A stretch of DNA of 64,000 bases from Prochlorococcus sp. AG-347-I06 (lineage in GTDB: Bacteria > Cyanobacteriota > Cyanobacteriia > PCC-6307 > Cyanobiaceae), in NCBI GenBank assembly GCA_003281605.1, contig QCBM01000001.1, positions 310,001 through 374,000 on the forward strand, in the 5' to 3' direction. Within the stretch, counting starts at the first letter, position 1; every line of letters starts with the position of its first letter. This document shows, one piece after another, positions 16,012 through 26,269 of this stretch. The translations under genes and the position numbers were made by a program. The notes under the pieces are model-generated. The model saw nothing but the letters and a program-made list of their open reading frames with translations. It did not search any database and had not been told where the DNA came from.

Positions 16012-16911
16012 ATGATTAATACTTCATGGGAAGGTAATTGTTTCTTAAATTTTTTCAATAATAAAGCAAGTTTAGGAAATGTTGATAAAACAATCTTTAA
16101 ATCTAAATCAACTTCTCCTTATAAGTTATTAAAGTCTACTCATGATCAAGAGGGCAGATGCATTTTGCCTGTTCTACATACTGCAGGGGGATTGGTAGGA
16201 GGTGATTTACTTGATTTTGAGGTGAATCTTGAAAAAAACTCTAAGGTTTTGTTGACGACTTCTTCAGCTCAGAAAGTATATGGATCAGTTGGAAGATCTA
16301 AAATCAATCCAAAGGGAATTTTTTCAAAGCAAAAGAATCTCATAAATATTCTTGACAATTCTCATTTAGAGTATCTTCCCCAAGAAACAATCATCTTTGC
16401 AAATGGTTTATATGAGCAAATTTTTAAAGTATCTATTTCAGAAACTTCAAGTTTTTTATTTACTGATTTAATAAGACTTGGAAGATCATCTTCCGGAGAA
16501 TCTATTGAGAGTGGAGTTTTTAGGTCTAAATTAGAAATTATAAGAAATAATAATTTACTTGATGATTGGGAATATGTTGATCAGATTGAATTATCTAAGG
16601 CAAGTTTTGTTGCCAAGTCAGGTATGGATTACATGCCCATTTTTGGATCCTTAATTTGGATTTGCGAAAAAGATTTTTCCAAGTCAAAAATAAATAATCT
16701 TGTGGGAAATATAAAAAAGATTTTCAATGATACTAATAATTTATCAATTGGAATACTTGAAAATGGAATTTCTGTACGATTCCTAGGGAGTTCTTCTCAA
16801 GATGCTAGAAAATGTTTTTTTTGTATTTGGAAACAAATTAGGTCTGTTTGTGGATTTTGTGAGCCAAAATATCAAGGTGTATGGCCTTTACAAGATTCTA
16901 TGAATTATTAA
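16012..16911 (+). CDS. ureD: Urease accessory protein UreD
   Basis: A 299-residue scaffold that binds apo-urease and recruits UreF and UreG. The family segments [11 protein letters not shown] (about residues 45-55) and [11 protein letters not shown] (about 76-86) are clear. First gene of ureDABC, divergent from ureEFG. I see no NtcA-type site in the short divergent spacer. Confidence 0.95.
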   Translation: MINTSWEGNCFLNFFNNKASLGNVDKTIFKSKSTSPYKLLKSTHDQEGRCILPVLHTAGGLVGGDLLDFEVNLEKNSKVLLTTSSAQKVYGSVGRSKINPKGIFSKQKNLINILDNSHLEYLPQETIIFANGLYEQIFKVSISETSSFLFTDLIRLGRSSSGESIESGVFRSKLEIIRNNNLLDDWEYVDQIELSKASFVAKSGMDYMPIFGSLIWICEKDFSKSKINNLVGNIKKIFNDTNNLSIGILENGISVRFLGSSSQDARKCFFCIWKQIRSVCGFCEPKYQGVWPLQDSMNY

Positions 16912-16961
16912 TTATGTTCAGAAAGAACCTTTTTTAAGAATTTATAGTTTAGTTTTTTATT

Positions 16962-17264
16962 ATGCATCTTTCACCTCAAGAAAAAGATAAATTATTGATT
17001 TTTTCTGCTGCGCTCTTAGCTGAAAGAAGGCTTAGTCGAGGTCTTAAACTTAATTATCCTGAAACAATAGCTTTTTTAAGTTTTCAAGTTCTTGAAGGAG
17101 CACGAGATGGTAAAAGTGTCAGTCAATTAATGTCAGAGGGAACTACCTGGCTTTCAAAATCACAAGTTATGGAGGGCATTTCTGAAATGGTTGATGAAGT
17201 TCAAATAGAAGCAGTTTTCCCCGATGGGACTAAATTAGTTACTATTCACAATCCGATTAATTAG
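16962..17264 (+). CDS. ureA: Urease gamma subunit UreA
   Basis: A 100-residue urease gamma subunit, the usual length. It starts [12 protein letters not shown] and carries the conserved [13 protein letters not shown]. It is separate from the beta subunit, as in most bacteria (Helicobacter fuses them). 50 bases after ureD and 2 bases before ureB. Confidence 0.98.
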   Translation: MHLSPQEKDKLLIFSAALLAERRLSRGLKLNYPETIAFLSFQVLEGARDGKSVSQLMSEGTTWLSKSQVMEGISEMVDEVQIEAVFPDGTKLVTIHNPIN

Positions 17265-17266
17265 TT

Positions 17267-17587
17267 ATGAGTAATTTAATTCCAGGTGAAATAATTCCTG
17301 AGCAAGGTGAAATCGAACTTAATCTTAGTAAGCAAGTTAAAACAGTAACGGTTTCTAATTCTGGAGATAGACCTGTACAAATTGGATCTCATTATCATTT
17401 TTATGAAGCAAACAAGGCTTTAATTTTTGATCGAAAAATAGCATATGGTATGCGTCTCGATATTCCTGCAGGAACGGCAATTAGATTTGAACCGGGTGAT
17501 ACAACAGATGTCAAATTAGTGCCATTTGCAGGTTTAAGAAATGCATATGGTTTTAATTCATTAGTTAATGGTTCTTTAAATAGTTAA
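17267..17587 (+). CDS. ureB: Urease beta subunit UreB
   Basis: A 106-residue urease beta subunit. It starts [19 protein letters not shown] and contains [15 protein letters not shown]-type sequence (here [15 protein letters not shown]), the family hallmark. Packs on UreC and UreA in the heterotrimer. It is flanked by 2- and 4-base gaps, so translation of ureABC is tightly linked. Confidence 0.98.
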   Translation: MSNLIPGEIIPEQGEIELNLSKQVKTVTVSNSGDRPVQIGSHYHFYEANKALIFDRKIAYGMRLDIPAGTAIRFEPGDTTDVKLVPFAGLRNAYGFNSLVNGSLNS

Positions 17588-17591
17588 AACT

Positions 17592-19301
17592 ATGTCTTAT
17601 AAAATTGATAGAAAAACTTATGCTCAAACTTACGGACCCACCACCGGAGATAGAGTAAGGCTAGCTGATACCGAACTTTTTATAGAAGTAGAAAAGGATT
17701 TAACTACATACGGAGATGAAGTTAAATTTGGTGGAGGTAAAGTTATTCGAGATGGGATGGGACAGTCTCAAGTAAGAAGAGCTGATGGAGCTGTAGATAC
17801 CGTAATAACTAATGCTTTGATCGTAGATTGGTGGGGAATAATTAAGGCTGATGTGGGTATAAAAGATGGAATGATTTTTGAAATTGGTAAGGCTGGCAAT
17901 CCTGATATCCAGGATAATGTTGATATTGTTATTGGTGCATCAACAGAAGTAATAGCTGGAGAGGGTCATATTCTTACTGCAGGTTCAATAGATACGCATA
18001 TTCACTTTATCTGTCCCCAACAAATTGAGACAGCACTTGCCTCTGGAATTACAACCATGTTAGGAGGAGGAACTGGACCTGCAACTGGCACAAATGCTAC
18101 TACTTGTACTCCGGGTTCTTTTCATATTTCAAGAATGCTTCAATCTGCAGAAGCATTTCCCATGAATTTAGGTTTTTTTGGAAAAGGAAACTCAACAAAC
18201 GAGAGCAATCTTATTGATCAGGTCGAGGCCGGTGCATGTGGATTGAAGCTTCATGAGGATTGGGGAACCACTCCTTCTACAATAAATTCTTGTCTAAATG
18301 TTGCAGATAAGTTTGACGTACAAGTATGTATCCATACTGATACTTTGAATGAGGCAGGCTTTGTTGAAGATACCATTAACTCTATTGCAGGAAGAACTAT
18401 TCATACTTTTCATACTGAAGGAGCAGGTGGAGGTCATGCTCCAGACATTATAAAAATCTGTGGAGAAAAAAATGTTCTTCCTAGTAGTACAAATCCAACT
18501 AGACCTTACACAAGGAACACATTAGAAGAACATCTTGACATGTTAATGGTTTGTCATCATTTAGATTCTAAAATCCCAGAAGACATTGCATTTGCTGAAT
18601 CAAGGATCAGAAGAGAGACTATTGCAGCTGAGGATATCTTGCATGATTTAGGTGCCTTTTCAATTATTGCTAGTGATTCTCAAGCTATGGGAAGAGTTGG
18701 CGAAGTAATTACAAGAACTTTTCAAACCGCACATAAAATGAAAGTCCAAAGGGGCCCGCTAACGCAGGATTCTGATAGAAATGATAATTATAGAGTAAAG
18801 AGATATATTTCTAAAGTCACAATTAATCCTGCAATAGCTCATGGTATTGATAAACATGTTGGGTCTATAGAAAAGGGTAAAATTGCAGATTTGGCATTGT
18901 GGAAACCTTCCTTTTTTGCGGTAAAGCCTGAATTAGTTGTTAAGGGAGGATCTATAGTTTGGTCCCAAATGGGTGATGCAAATGCTTCAATTCCTACTCC
19001 AGGTCCCGTACATGGTCGACCTATGTTTGCAAGTTTCGGCCAATCTCTAATTAAGAGTTCTTTTACCTTTTTAAGTAAAAATTCAATTGAACAAAATATT
19101 CCAAATAAATTAGGCTTACAAAAGAAATGTATTGCCGTAGAAAATACCAGAAATATCAATAAATCAAACTTAAAACTAAATAGTAAACTACCAAATATTT
19201 CAGTTGATCCTCAAACTTATGAAGTTTTTTCTGATGGAGAACTTCTTACTTGTGAACCACTTGATGAAGTCCCAATGGCTCAGAGGTATTTTTTGCTTTA
19301 G
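17592..19301 (+). CDS. ureC: Urease alpha (catalytic) subunit UreC
   Basis: A 569-residue nickel amidohydrolase that splits urea into ammonia and carbamate. Active-site residues line up with Klebsiella UreC with an offset of two: H136 and H138, carbamylated K219 (GLKLHEDWG), H248, H274, flap C321 and H322 (MVCHHLD), and D362. No missing catalytic residue. Ends 4 bases into the convergent gpgS gene with no visible terminator between them. Confidence 0.99.
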   Translation: MSYKIDRKTYAQTYGPTTGDRVRLADTELFIEVEKDLTTYGDEVKFGGGKVIRDGMGQSQVRRADGAVDTVITNALIVDWWGIIKADVGIKDGMIFEIGKAGNPDIQDNVDIVIGASTEVIAGEGHILTAGSIDTHIHFICPQQIETALASGITTMLGGGTGPATGTNATTCTPGSFHISRMLQSAEAFPMNLGFFGKGNSTNESNLIDQVEAGACGLKLHEDWGTTPSTINSCLNVADKFDVQVCIHTDTLNEAGFVEDTINSIAGRTIHTFHTEGAGGGHAPDIIKICGEKNVLPSSTNPTRPYTRNTLEEHLDMLMVCHHLDSKIPEDIAFAESRIRRETIAAEDILHDLGAFSIIASDSQAMGRVGEVITRTFQTAHKMKVQRGPLTQDSDRNDNYRVKRYISKVTINPAIAHGIDKHVGSIEKGKIADLALWKPSFFAVKPELVVKGGSIVWSQMGDANASIPTPGPVHGRPMFASFGQSLIKSSFTFLSKNSIEQNIPNKLGLQKKCIAVENTRNINKSNLKLNSKLPNISVDPQTYEVFSDGELLTCEPLDEVPMAQRYFLL

Positions 19302-20524
19302 AAGTTTTTAATTAATTCTTTTTCACTTATCTTTATGTCTTTTGACCCCGCTATAGCTAAATCTTCTTGCAGTTTGTTCTCGCAAGATAGAACTCTTGAC
19401 CAACTTGGTAATTGAAGTGTAGTAGGACAAGCCAGATAATCTTCTGTAGCAGGTCTTAATAGTTTCGCAAACTTTTGTACTGATAATTCTTCTTCGTGCC
19501 TATCGTATGGAAGTTGATTAACTGCTGAATCTAATCCAAATTGTTTTACCCGATCTTCTCCAACTCTTTTGTAGAGAACTTCTAAAGTTGCAAGTTGAGT
19601 GCTAGTTAAGGTCTCGGCTTGATGCTCCATGAGACCTCTTAAAACACTTGAAAGTATTTCTGTACACATTTTTTGCAATCCTTCTTTAGAAGAATCTCCA
19701 ATATTCTTATGTTTGTGATCAAATAAACCTAGGTCAACCTGGGCTATTTTTGAGGTCCTTACGTTTCTATAAACCTCTGATAATAAACCTATCTCTAAAC
19801 CCCAGTCACAGGGTATTCTTAAATTCATAGCAAGGTCTTTAGTAAAAGCAAACTCACCTGCCAAAGGATATCTAAAGGATTGAAGATATTGTAAAAACGG
19901 ACCCTTACCAACTAACTGCTCAAGACTTGCTAACAAAGGACCTACGAATAATCTTGTTGCTCTACCTTGCAATTGATTTGTTTCTAGAGATAATCTGCTG
20001 TAAAAAGCTTTTACATATGATATTCCATATGATTCATCCAGAAGTGGAAGGATCATTCTTGAAGGATATAAAGGACTAAAAGTTCTTATATCAGCATCAA
20101 AAAGAGCAACAACTTCTGATTTTCTAGTCGCAACTCCTATGCCTTGCCATACAGCCCATCCTTTACCTGGAGTTCCTAAAAGTTCTAATCCATTTTTTTC
20201 TTGACTTTTTAATAGCTCAATTACAGAGGGAGAATTAGTCCATTGAACGTGAACTGGGAATGGCATAGAGTCAAAAAATGATTTTGCTGCCTTAACTTGC
20301 TCAACAGTTTTTGCAGAGAGAGCAATTACTAATTCATTTAAGCCTGTAAGGTTTTTTAAAACTTCTCTTATATCTTTTAATGCTGGACGCTCAAACTCTT
20401 CATATAAGCAAGGTATTAAAATGCTAGTTGATCTTCTTTTAAGACTTTTGTTTAATTCTTTAAGTAAATTTCCTGTAACTCCATATTCATGTATTGTTGT
20501 GATTAAACCTTGTTGAAAGTCCAT
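19298..20524 (-). CDS. gpgS: Glucosyl-3-phosphoglycerate synthase
   Basis: A 408-residue GT81-family retaining glycosyltransferase: NDP-glucose plus 3-phosphoglycerate gives glucosyl-3-phosphoglycerate, the first step to the compatible solute glucosylglycerate. The N-terminal nucleotide-binding part starts [19 protein letters not shown]; the metal-binding motif is DAD (143-145, in LFDADIRTF). Divergent from the phosphorylase/phosphatase/kinase genes with only 50 bases between. Assignment rests on family motifs plus the adjacent GpgP-like phosphatase. Confidence 0.88.
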   Translation of the reverse strand: MDFQQGLITTIHEYGVTGNLLKELNKSLKRRSTSILIPCLYEEFERPALKDIREVLKNLTGLNELVIALSAKTVEQVKAAKSFFDSMPFPVHVQWTNSPSVIELLKSQEKNGLELLGTPGKGWAVWQGIGVATRKSEVVALFDADIRTFSPLYPSRMILPLLDESYGISYVKAFYSRLSLETNQLQGRATRLFVGPLLASLEQLVGKGPFLQYLQSFRYPLAGEFAFTKDLAMNLRIPCDWGLEIGLLSEVYRNVRTSKIAQVDLGLFDHKHKNIGDSSKEGLQKMCTEILSSVLRGLMEHQAETLTSTQLATLEVLYKRVGEDRVKQFGLDSAVNQLPYDRHEEELSVQKFAKLLRPATEDYLACPTTLQLPSWSRVLSCENKLQEDLAIAGSKDIKISEKELIKNF

Positions 20525-20574
20525 TTTCTAATTGATGTGCAGAATGGTATTAATACTTCGATGATTTTTTCAAA

Positions 20575-22335
20575 GTGAAGCAAATTGATTCAGAGAAAAA
20601 ATTAGATAGATTAAAAATTGATAAATTGTTAAAAACAATTTATTCAAATAATACTACAGAAGAAATTAATTTTATTTCAAACCAATTATTACAGATTTTA
20701 GATGATTTCTCAGAGAAATCTGCTTATGAAGAAATAAGAGATAAAGAAAGGTGGAATGAATCTCATTCAGTTTTGATAACTTATGCAGATAGTATTTATA
20801 AAAATGGCGAGGCAACATTAATAACTCTTGGAAAGTTGTTAAGTAAACATTTTGGCAGCCTTTCTAAAGTTGTACATATTCTTCCTTTTCTGAAATCCAC
20901 AAGCGATGGAGGTTTCGCAGTCTCAAGTTATGATTCCTTAGAAGAAAAATTTGGTGGTTGGGATGATCTCAAAAGTATCTCTAAAAATCATGATTTGATG
21001 GCTGATTTAGTACTAAACCATGTTTCATCATCTCATCCATGGGTTCAGCAATTTATTAAATCCCAAGAACCGGGTATATCAAATGTTTTTTCACCGAAAC
21101 AAAATCTTGATTGGTCAAATGTAGTTAGGCCTAGAAGTTCCTCTTTGTTTTCTCAAATAAATACTGATGATGGCCCTAAACAAGTTTGGACAACTTTTGG
21201 GCCAGATCAAATTGATTTGAATTGGCATAATCCTAAAATGACTCTTGAGTTCTTAAATTTAATTACTTCTTATTTATCTAATGGAATTAAATGGTTAAGG
21301 CTTGATGCTGTAGGTTTTATTTGGAAAGAGTCAGGGACTACGTGCTTACATTTACCTAAAGCACATTCAATTGTGAAACTCCTAAGAGTTCTTTTAAATA
21401 ATCTTCTTGATGATGGCGTTTTAATAACAGAAACCAATGTTCCTCAGAAGGAGAATCTATCTTATCTCATTTCTGATGATGAAGCCCATATGGCATATAA
21501 TTTCCCATTGCCTCCTCTTCTCCTAGAGGCAATTATTACTTCAAGAGCTGATATTCTAAACTCATGGATTTTTGATTGGCCCATATTACCTGAAGATACT
21601 ACTTTATTTAATTTCTCTGCATCGCACGATGGTGTTGGGTTAAGAGCTCTTGAGGGTTTAATGAATGAGCAGAGAATTAAGAATTTATTAATTAATTGTG
21701 AGAAAAGAGGAGGATTAGTAAGTCATAGACGTTTATCAAATGGTGCTGATAAACCTTATGAATTGAATATTAGTTGGTGGAGTGCAATGGAAGACTCCAG
21801 TAGAGATGCTAAAAGATTTCAATATGAGAGATTTATTTTGAGTCAACTATTAGTAATGGCTCTGAAAGGGGTTCCTGCATTTTATTTACCAGCATTACTA
21901 GCTTCAGAAAATGATATCAAAAGTTTTTCTATGACAGGTCAAAGAAGAGATCTAAACAGAGAAAAGTTTAAATCAGAAAATCTTTCAGCTGTTTTAAATA
22001 ATCCTGAATCTAATGCTAATAAAAACTTAAAATATCTTCGTAATGCTATGGATGTCCGATCAGAATTAAAGCAATTTCACCCTTGTTCACAAATGAAATG
22101 TTTGTCTAATGGTAGAAGTGATATTGTTGTAATCAAAAGAGGTAAAGGGCCTGAGTCAGTTTTTGCAATCCATAATATGACTGAAAATAAAATTAATTAT
22201 CAATTGAATGATAATGATTTACCAAAAATAATTGATAATGATTTCAATACCCATGATTTTTTAACATCCACTAAATACAATTGCAAAAATATTAGTCTTG
22301 ATCCTTTTCAAGTAATTTGGCTTAGTGCTTTATAA
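20575..22335 (+). CDS. GH13 sucrose-phosphorylase-like enzyme, probable glucosylglycerate phosphorylase
   Basis: A 586-residue GH13 enzyme. Conserved regions: ADLVLNHVS (143-151), the nucleophile D244 (RLDAVGFIWKE), the acid/base E286 (ITETNVP) and the transition-state H351-D352 (SASHDGVGLR). The form resembles subfamily GH13_18 phosphorylases, which act on sucrose, glucosylglycerol or glucosylglycerate. Its operon-like position between gpgS and gpgP points to glucosylglycerate, releasing glucose-1-phosphate and glycerate. Starts with GTG. Sucrose phosphorylase is the main alternative. Confidence 0.8.
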   Translation: MKQIDSEKKLDRLKIDKLLKTIYSNNTTEEINFISNQLLQILDDFSEKSAYEEIRDKERWNESHSVLITYADSIYKNGEATLITLGKLLSKHFGSLSKVVHILPFLKSTSDGGFAVSSYDSLEEKFGGWDDLKSISKNHDLMADLVLNHVSSSHPWVQQFIKSQEPGISNVFSPKQNLDWSNVVRPRSSSLFSQINTDDGPKQVWTTFGPDQIDLNWHNPKMTLEFLNLITSYLSNGIKWLRLDAVGFIWKESGTTCLHLPKAHSIVKLLRVLLNNLLDDGVLITETNVPQKENLSYLISDDEAHMAYNFPLPPLLLEAIITSRADILNSWIFDWPILPEDTTLFNFSASHDGVGLRALEGLMNEQRIKNLLINCEKRGGLVSHRRLSNGADKPYELNISWWSAMEDSSRDAKRFQYERFILSQLLVMALKGVPAFYLPALLASENDIKSFSMTGQRRDLNREKFKSENLSAVLNNPESNANKNLKYLRNAMDVRSELKQFHPCSQMKCLSNGRSDIVVIKRGKGPESVFAIHNMTENKINYQLNDNDLPKIIDNDFNTHDFLTSTKYNCKNISLDPFQVIWLSAL

Positions 22336-22337
22336 AA

Positions 22338-23135
22338 ATGATAGAAAATTCTTCTATTTGGGTAGTAAGTGATGTAGATGGTACTTTAATGGATCACTCA
22401 TATGATTTATCTCCTGCTAAAGAAACTATAAAAAAACTACAAAAATTATCTATTCCCGTAATTCTTTGTACAAGCAAAACTGCTTCTGAAGTAAAAGTTA
22501 TTAGAAAGGAACTTAACTTGACGGATCCTTATATTGTTGAGAATGGTGCGGCAATATATGGTGAATCTCTTAAAAGAGTAAATGGAGAAATTATTCTTGG
22601 AATAAAATACGAATCTCTTGAAGAAATCTTAAATTTTATTTCTAAAGAAATTGATTACAAACTTACTCCTCTTAATAATCTCACTGATCATGAAGCCACT
22701 CAGCTTACAGGTTTAGTAGGTAACTCATTGAACTTAATGCGTGAAAGACACTGGAGCATGCCTTTTTTAAATCCGCCAAGTTATTTAGAAGAGAAAATTA
22801 ATATCTGTTGTAAAAAATTCAATGTTGATATTTTTAAGGGAAATAGAATGAGTCACTTATTATCTACAAAATCGAATAAAGGTAAAGCAATAAATGCTCT
22901 TAAAAAATATTCAAATGTTCATAATATTGAAATTATAGGTTTAGGCGATTCTCCAAATGATTTGCCTTTACTTTTAAACTCAGATATTAAAATAGTTATT
23001 CCAGGAATAGATGGACCTAATTTAAATTTACTAGATCAATTAAAAGATTTGGAATTTACTCTGGCTTCTGAACCAAATGGATATGGTTGGAAAAATGAAA
23101 TCAATAAATTAATAAATAAGCGAGAACTAAATTAG
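22338..23135 (+). CDS. gpgP: Glucosyl-/mannosyl-3-phosphoglycerate phosphatase (HAD family)
   Basis: A 265-residue HAD phosphatase of the MPGP type. Motif I VSDVDGTL (nucleophile D12, acid/base D14), motif II VILCTSKT, motif IV GLGDSPNDLPLL. It removes phosphate from glucosyl-3-phosphoglycerate to give glucosylglycerate. 2 bases after the phosphorylase gene and 4 bases before the kinase gene, so clearly cotranscribed. Confidence 0.87.
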   Translation: MIENSSIWVVSDVDGTLMDHSYDLSPAKETIKKLQKLSIPVILCTSKTASEVKVIRKELNLTDPYIVENGAAIYGESLKRVNGEIILGIKYESLEEILNFISKEIDYKLTPLNNLTDHEATQLTGLVGNSLNLMRERHWSMPFLNPPSYLEEKINICCKKFNVDIFKGNRMSHLLSTKSNKGKAINALKKYSNVHNIEIIGLGDSPNDLPLLLNSDIKIVIPGIDGPNLNLLDQLKDLEFTLASEPNGYGWKNEINKLINKRELN

Positions 23136-23139
23136 AAAG

Positions 23140-24084
23140 ATGAAAGATTTAGATATTAATTTTCCTCTTGATAAATTTGAAAAATTAATTATTGATATTG
23201 GTTGGCAATCTTTGGATGATTGGTTCAATTTTTGGAATAATAAAAGAAATATTCTTTCAATTGATCAATATTGGAACAATAAAGTAAATGATGATTGGAT
23301 TTGGGGTTTGGCTTTACCTCTTTTATCTCAGGCTTATAAATTTCAAAATAATTTTTCAGATAGAAAAATTATTGGAATTTCAGCTCTGCCCGGCACAGGT
23401 AAAACAACACTTGGTAAATGGCTCGAAGCTATATCGTTAAAATTAAACTTCAAAATTGCAGTTATTTCAATTGACGACTTTTATCTCCCGTCAAATGAAA
23501 TGAAATTAGCAATTAATAATAACCCTTGGAATGTTTCAAGAGGGTTTCCTGGAAGTCACTCAGTAAAATTAATGCATGAAAAATTATTAAATTGGAAGAT
23601 AAATGGAGAATTAAATGTACCAGTTTTCGATAAATCCTTAAGAAATGGTTTAGGAGATAGATCTCATTGGAGATTAGATAATCCTGATTTATTAATTATT
23701 GAGGGATGGTTTTTGGGAATAAAACCCTATTCTGTTGACGTAAATGATCGTCCCATAAATACAACAAATTTGACTTTTCATGAATCATCTTATGTATTAA
23801 AAATTCAAAATAACCTAAACGAATATTTGGATATTTGGACTTTAATAGACAATATTTGGCACTTAAAGCCATTGAAGATTGAATACATGAATATATGGAA
23901 AACAAATCAGGAAAAAGAAATGTTTTTACAGAAAGGTAACGCCCTTGTAGATGAAAAATTATCTAATTTCTTGAGAATGCTTAATGTCTCAATTCCTCAA
24001 AAAAGCTTTGATTTCATAAAATCCTACGCACTTTTGTTAATTGATCAAGAAAGAAATTTAGTTGAGGCTGGATTGAATTTGTAG
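23140..24084 (+). CDS. D-glycerate 3-kinase, plant/cyanobacterial type
   Basis: A 314-residue P-loop kinase: Walker A ALPGTGKTT (82-90), then VISIDDFYLP and LLIIEGWFLG, the pattern of the GLYK/phosphoribulokinase-like glycerate kinases. It converts glycerate to 3-phosphoglycerate, in photorespiration and, by its place in this operon, in recycling glycerate freed from glucosylglycerate. Last gene of the cluster. Confidence 0.87.
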   Translation: MKDLDINFPLDKFEKLIIDIGWQSLDDWFNFWNNKRNILSIDQYWNNKVNDDWIWGLALPLLSQAYKFQNNFSDRKIIGISALPGTGKTTLGKWLEAISLKLNFKIAVISIDDFYLPSNEMKLAINNNPWNVSRGFPGSHSVKLMHEKLLNWKINGELNVPVFDKSLRNGLGDRSHWRLDNPDLLIIEGWFLGIKPYSVDVNDRPINTTNLTFHESSYVLKIQNNLNEYLDIWTLIDNIWHLKPLKIEYMNIWKTNQEKEMFLQKGNALVDEKLSNFLRMLNVSIPQKSFDFIKSYALLLIDQERNLVEAGLNL

Positions 24085-24175
24085 GATTTTCTAAATTTCT
24101 TTTTTTTCAGTAATTTTTTATACATTTTTTTCAGCACTTAATAGTGTTTAATTGTTAATATTTTGCTGTTTAGGG

Positions 24176-24403
24176 ATGGTTGAGTTTTCTTACAAAAATG
24201 AAGGTTGTAGGATGGTTGTCTTGAGATGTATTGGCCCATCAAATTTTTTCTTAGAAAGAGTTTTATTCCCAACTGACATTCTTACTTTTATGGCCCCAAA
24301 TGATTCAAGAGTTGAAATCTGGGGAAATGAATTATATGGCCCCAAGTTGGAAGAGAGAATAAGAGTTTCTGCTGATAACGAAGATTCGACTTTAGTGGCA
24401 TAG
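24176..24403 (+). CDS. DUF1830 protein
   Basis: 75 residues from the ATG at 24176 (MVEFSYKNEGCRM). The upstream in-frame ATG at 24152 adds eight hydrophobic residues and is less likely. The core CRIGPSNFFLERV-type stretch (here CIGPSNFFLERVLFP) and ...VEIWGNELYGP fit the small cyanobacterial DUF1830 family. Function unknown. Confidence 0.78.
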   Translation: MVEFSYKNEGCRMVVLRCIGPSNFFLERVLFPTDILTFMAPNDSRVEIWGNELYGPKLEERIRVSADNEDSTLVA

Positions 24404-24491
24404 AACAGATATTATCTAATTGTCTTCGAGTCAAAATTTTTTACAAATACCTAGTTTTTATTGATATTATCAAACTAGATTGGTTTTATAG

Positions 24492-24617
24492 ATGAATTAT
24501 TTTTCTTCCTTTGCAATAGGAGGTTTCGTACCTTCTGCAGCTATCGCTGGAGTTTTACTTTTAGTTGGTTTAGGAGCCTTCTTTTATCTTGGTATTAAAG
24601 GACCCACAGATTATTAA
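24492..24617 (+). CDS. 41-residue single-span membrane protein
   Basis: ATG-started. Short polar N-terminus, then a Gly/Ala/Leu-rich helix (PSAAIAGVLLLVGLGAFFYLG) and a short tail (IKGPTDY). Size and composition resemble the low-molecular-mass subunits of photosystems or cytochrome b6f, but I could not match it to a named Psb, Psa or Pet protein. The preceding spacer offers a possible promoter. Confidence 0.6.
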   Translation: MNYFSSFAIGGFVPSAAIAGVLLLVGLGAFFYLGIKGPTDY

Positions 24618-24674
24618 ACATGAGTTAATAAAATATTTGAAATTTTTTATAACCTTCTTGAATAAGTTAACGCT

Positions 24675-24809
24675 ATGGATTTAACAACTATTTTATTTAT
24701 ATTAAGCTTACCTTTCGTTTTATTAACAGTTTATTTTGGGACAAAAAATGATTTTTACGAGAGTGAAAATTATAAAGGAGATGGTTGTGCCCACGATGTT
24801 AAAAGGTAA
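24675..24809 (+). CDS. 44-residue single-span membrane protein
   Basis: ATG-started. An N-terminal helix (TILFILSLPFVLLTVYFGT) is followed by an aromatic/Asn-rich soluble tail ending YKGDGCAHDVKR. The clean helix-plus-tail layout supports a real gene. Family not named. Confidence 0.6.
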   Translation: MDLTTILFILSLPFVLLTVYFGTKNDFYESENYKGDGCAHDVKR

Positions 24810-24817
24810 ATTTACTA

Positions 24818-25090
24818 CTAATCACCTCTAAATACACAGGTCCATCTACTATCAAATTGCCAAACTGGTTTGTATATTTCATTAGTAATTTTTTCTCCTG
24901 CCTTATTACAAGTATCTAAATCTTTCATGGGAATAGAATGTAAGGAAGGACTCGTTATTCCACTAACCTCTGGCCTGCCTCCAGGCCCTTGTCTATAAGT
25001 TCCAATTATTAACCAATACTCAGCTTTCGCAGAACCAGAAAAGATTAAGGAAAAAAGAAAAAATAATATTAAAAAAGATTTTTTTTTCAT
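24818..25090 (-). CDS. Secreted hypothetical with signal peptide
   Basis: A 90-residue protein with a textbook signal peptide (MKKKSFLILFFLFSLIFSGSAKA, cleaved before EYW). The mature part of about 67 residues has two cysteines (CNKAGE and WTCVF) likely to form a disulphide, with beta-rich sequence WLIIGTYRQGPGG. Probably periplasmic. No named family recognised. Confidence 0.7.
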   Translation of the reverse strand: MKKKSFLILFFLFSLIFSGSAKAEYWLIIGTYRQGPGGRPEVSGITSPSLHSIPMKDLDTCNKAGEKITNEIYKPVWQFDSRWTCVFRGD

Positions 25091-25157
25091 TTTTTTATAC
25101 TAGCTTTTAATTTTTAAATGTAAATTGCTATTAATTAATTATGTAATTTAATAATTT

Positions 25158-25958
25158 TTGGAATATTTAAAATTTGTTTTATATGGATTAATTCAAGGTT
25201 TAACTGAATTTATCCCTGTAAGTAGTACAGCTCATTTAAAAGTTATATCTCTTTTTTTAGGGATTGATGATCCTGGAGCATCTTTGTCCGCTACTATTCA
25301 ACTTGGAAGTGTTGTAGCCATAGCTTGGTATTTTAGGAATGATATTTTTAATTTAAGAAGGCAATCCACCAAAAAATTTCTTGAATATCTCTTACATGAA
25401 AGATTATTAAGGTCTATTTTGATTGGTACTATACCAATTGTTTTGCTGGGTGGCGGTATAAAAATATTTATCCCTTCTTTTTTTGAAAACGTTCTTCGTT
25501 CTAATTTATCAATAGCTTTGGTCTCATTCCTAATGGCTTTTTTTATGTACTTGGCAGATAGTTCAAAAAGAGGTTTTATTAACATTAAAAATCATAATTA
25601 TTCAAATAGTTTTTTGATAGGTTTCTTTCAAGCATTTGCAATTATTCCTGGTGTTTCAAGATCGGGGGTCACTATTTCTAGTGCTTTAATATCAGGATGG
25701 GAAAGAAGAGATGCTGCGAAATTTTCTTTTCTTTTAGGGATGCCAGCTATTTCTCTTGCTGCGATTGTTGAGTTTATTTCCTCTTTTAATGATTTTTTTT
25801 CATTAGGTTTCCCCCCTCTTTTTATTGGTCTTACTACTACATTTTTGTCATCTTTATTAGCAATAGATTTCTTATTAAAGTATTTTTCTTCAAATGGGTT
25901 GAAAATATTTATCGTATATCGAGTAATTTTTGGTTTTGTAATTCTTTTGAATTTGTAA
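25158..25958 (+). CDS. uppP: Undecaprenyl-diphosphatase UppP/BacA
   Basis: A 266-residue integral membrane phosphatase that regenerates undecaprenyl phosphate for peptidoglycan and polysaccharide export. Signature segments: GLIQGLTEFIPVSSTAHL near the N-terminus and PGVSRSGVTIS in the second half (catalytic Glu, Ser and Arg). The start is a TTG; no ATG or GTG allows the conserved N-terminus. About eight hydrophobic helices. Confidence 0.95.
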   Translation: MEYLKFVLYGLIQGLTEFIPVSSTAHLKVISLFLGIDDPGASLSATIQLGSVVAIAWYFRNDIFNLRRQSTKKFLEYLLHERLLRSILIGTIPIVLLGGGIKIFIPSFFENVLRSNLSIALVSFLMAFFMYLADSSKRGFINIKNHNYSNSFLIGFFQAFAIIPGVSRSGVTISSALISGWERRDAAKFSFLLGMPAISLAAIVEFISSFNDFFSLGFPPLFIGLTTTFLSSLLAIDFLLKYFSSNGLKIFIVYRVIFGFVILLNL

Positions 25959-26015
25959 TTCGATGAAAAAAAATTTTTTGCAATTGTGTTAAGGTTTTAA
26001 AAAAAATTCTCTCTA

Positions 26016-26168
26016 ATGAACATTTTTATATCTTTCCAATTAGGTGAAGTTGAAGTTTCAAATCTTACTATATTGGTTTTAGCTTTTTTTTCTTCTTTTA
26101 CATTCATAGCAGTTGGGATAAGTTCTTATAAACTATACAAATCGCTTATAAATGAAGACGATAAATAA
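26016..26168 (+). CDS. 50-residue single-span membrane protein
   Basis: ATG-started. Helix at about residues 18-36 (TILVLAFFSSFTFIAVGIS) followed by YKLYKSLINEDDK. It ends directly before the tRNA-Pro gene on the other strand. Family not recognised. Confidence 0.5.
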   Translation: MNIFISFQLGEVEVSNLTILVLAFFSSFTFIAVGISSYKLYKSLINEDDK

Positions 26169-26242
26169 TCGGAACGGCGGGATTTGAACCCACGACCCCC
26201 ACTACCCCAAAGTGGTGCGCTACCAAACTGCGCTACGCCCCG
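26169..26242 (-). tRNA. tRNA-Pro (UGG)
   Basis: A 74-base cloverleaf on the minus strand. Acceptor stem CGGGGCG / CGUUCCG with discriminator A, D-arm AGCGCAGUUUGGUAGCGC, anticodon loop CUUUGGGGU with UGG, and the T-loop GGGUUCAAAUCCC. The two G-U pairs in the acceptor stem are tolerated. CCA is not encoded. No integrase or repeated tRNA fragment is adjacent. Confidence 0.97.
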
Positions 26243-26269
26243 TGTATTTACTATAAAGATTAGATTGAT

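Noticed and set aside
18839-19159. 106-codon frame antisense to ureC
   Set aside because: Lies entirely inside the catalytic subunit gene on the opposite strand, with no independent support.
26169-26242. tRNA-Pro as a possible integration site
   Set aside because: No integrase, direct repeat of the tRNA 3' end or foreign gene block on either side.
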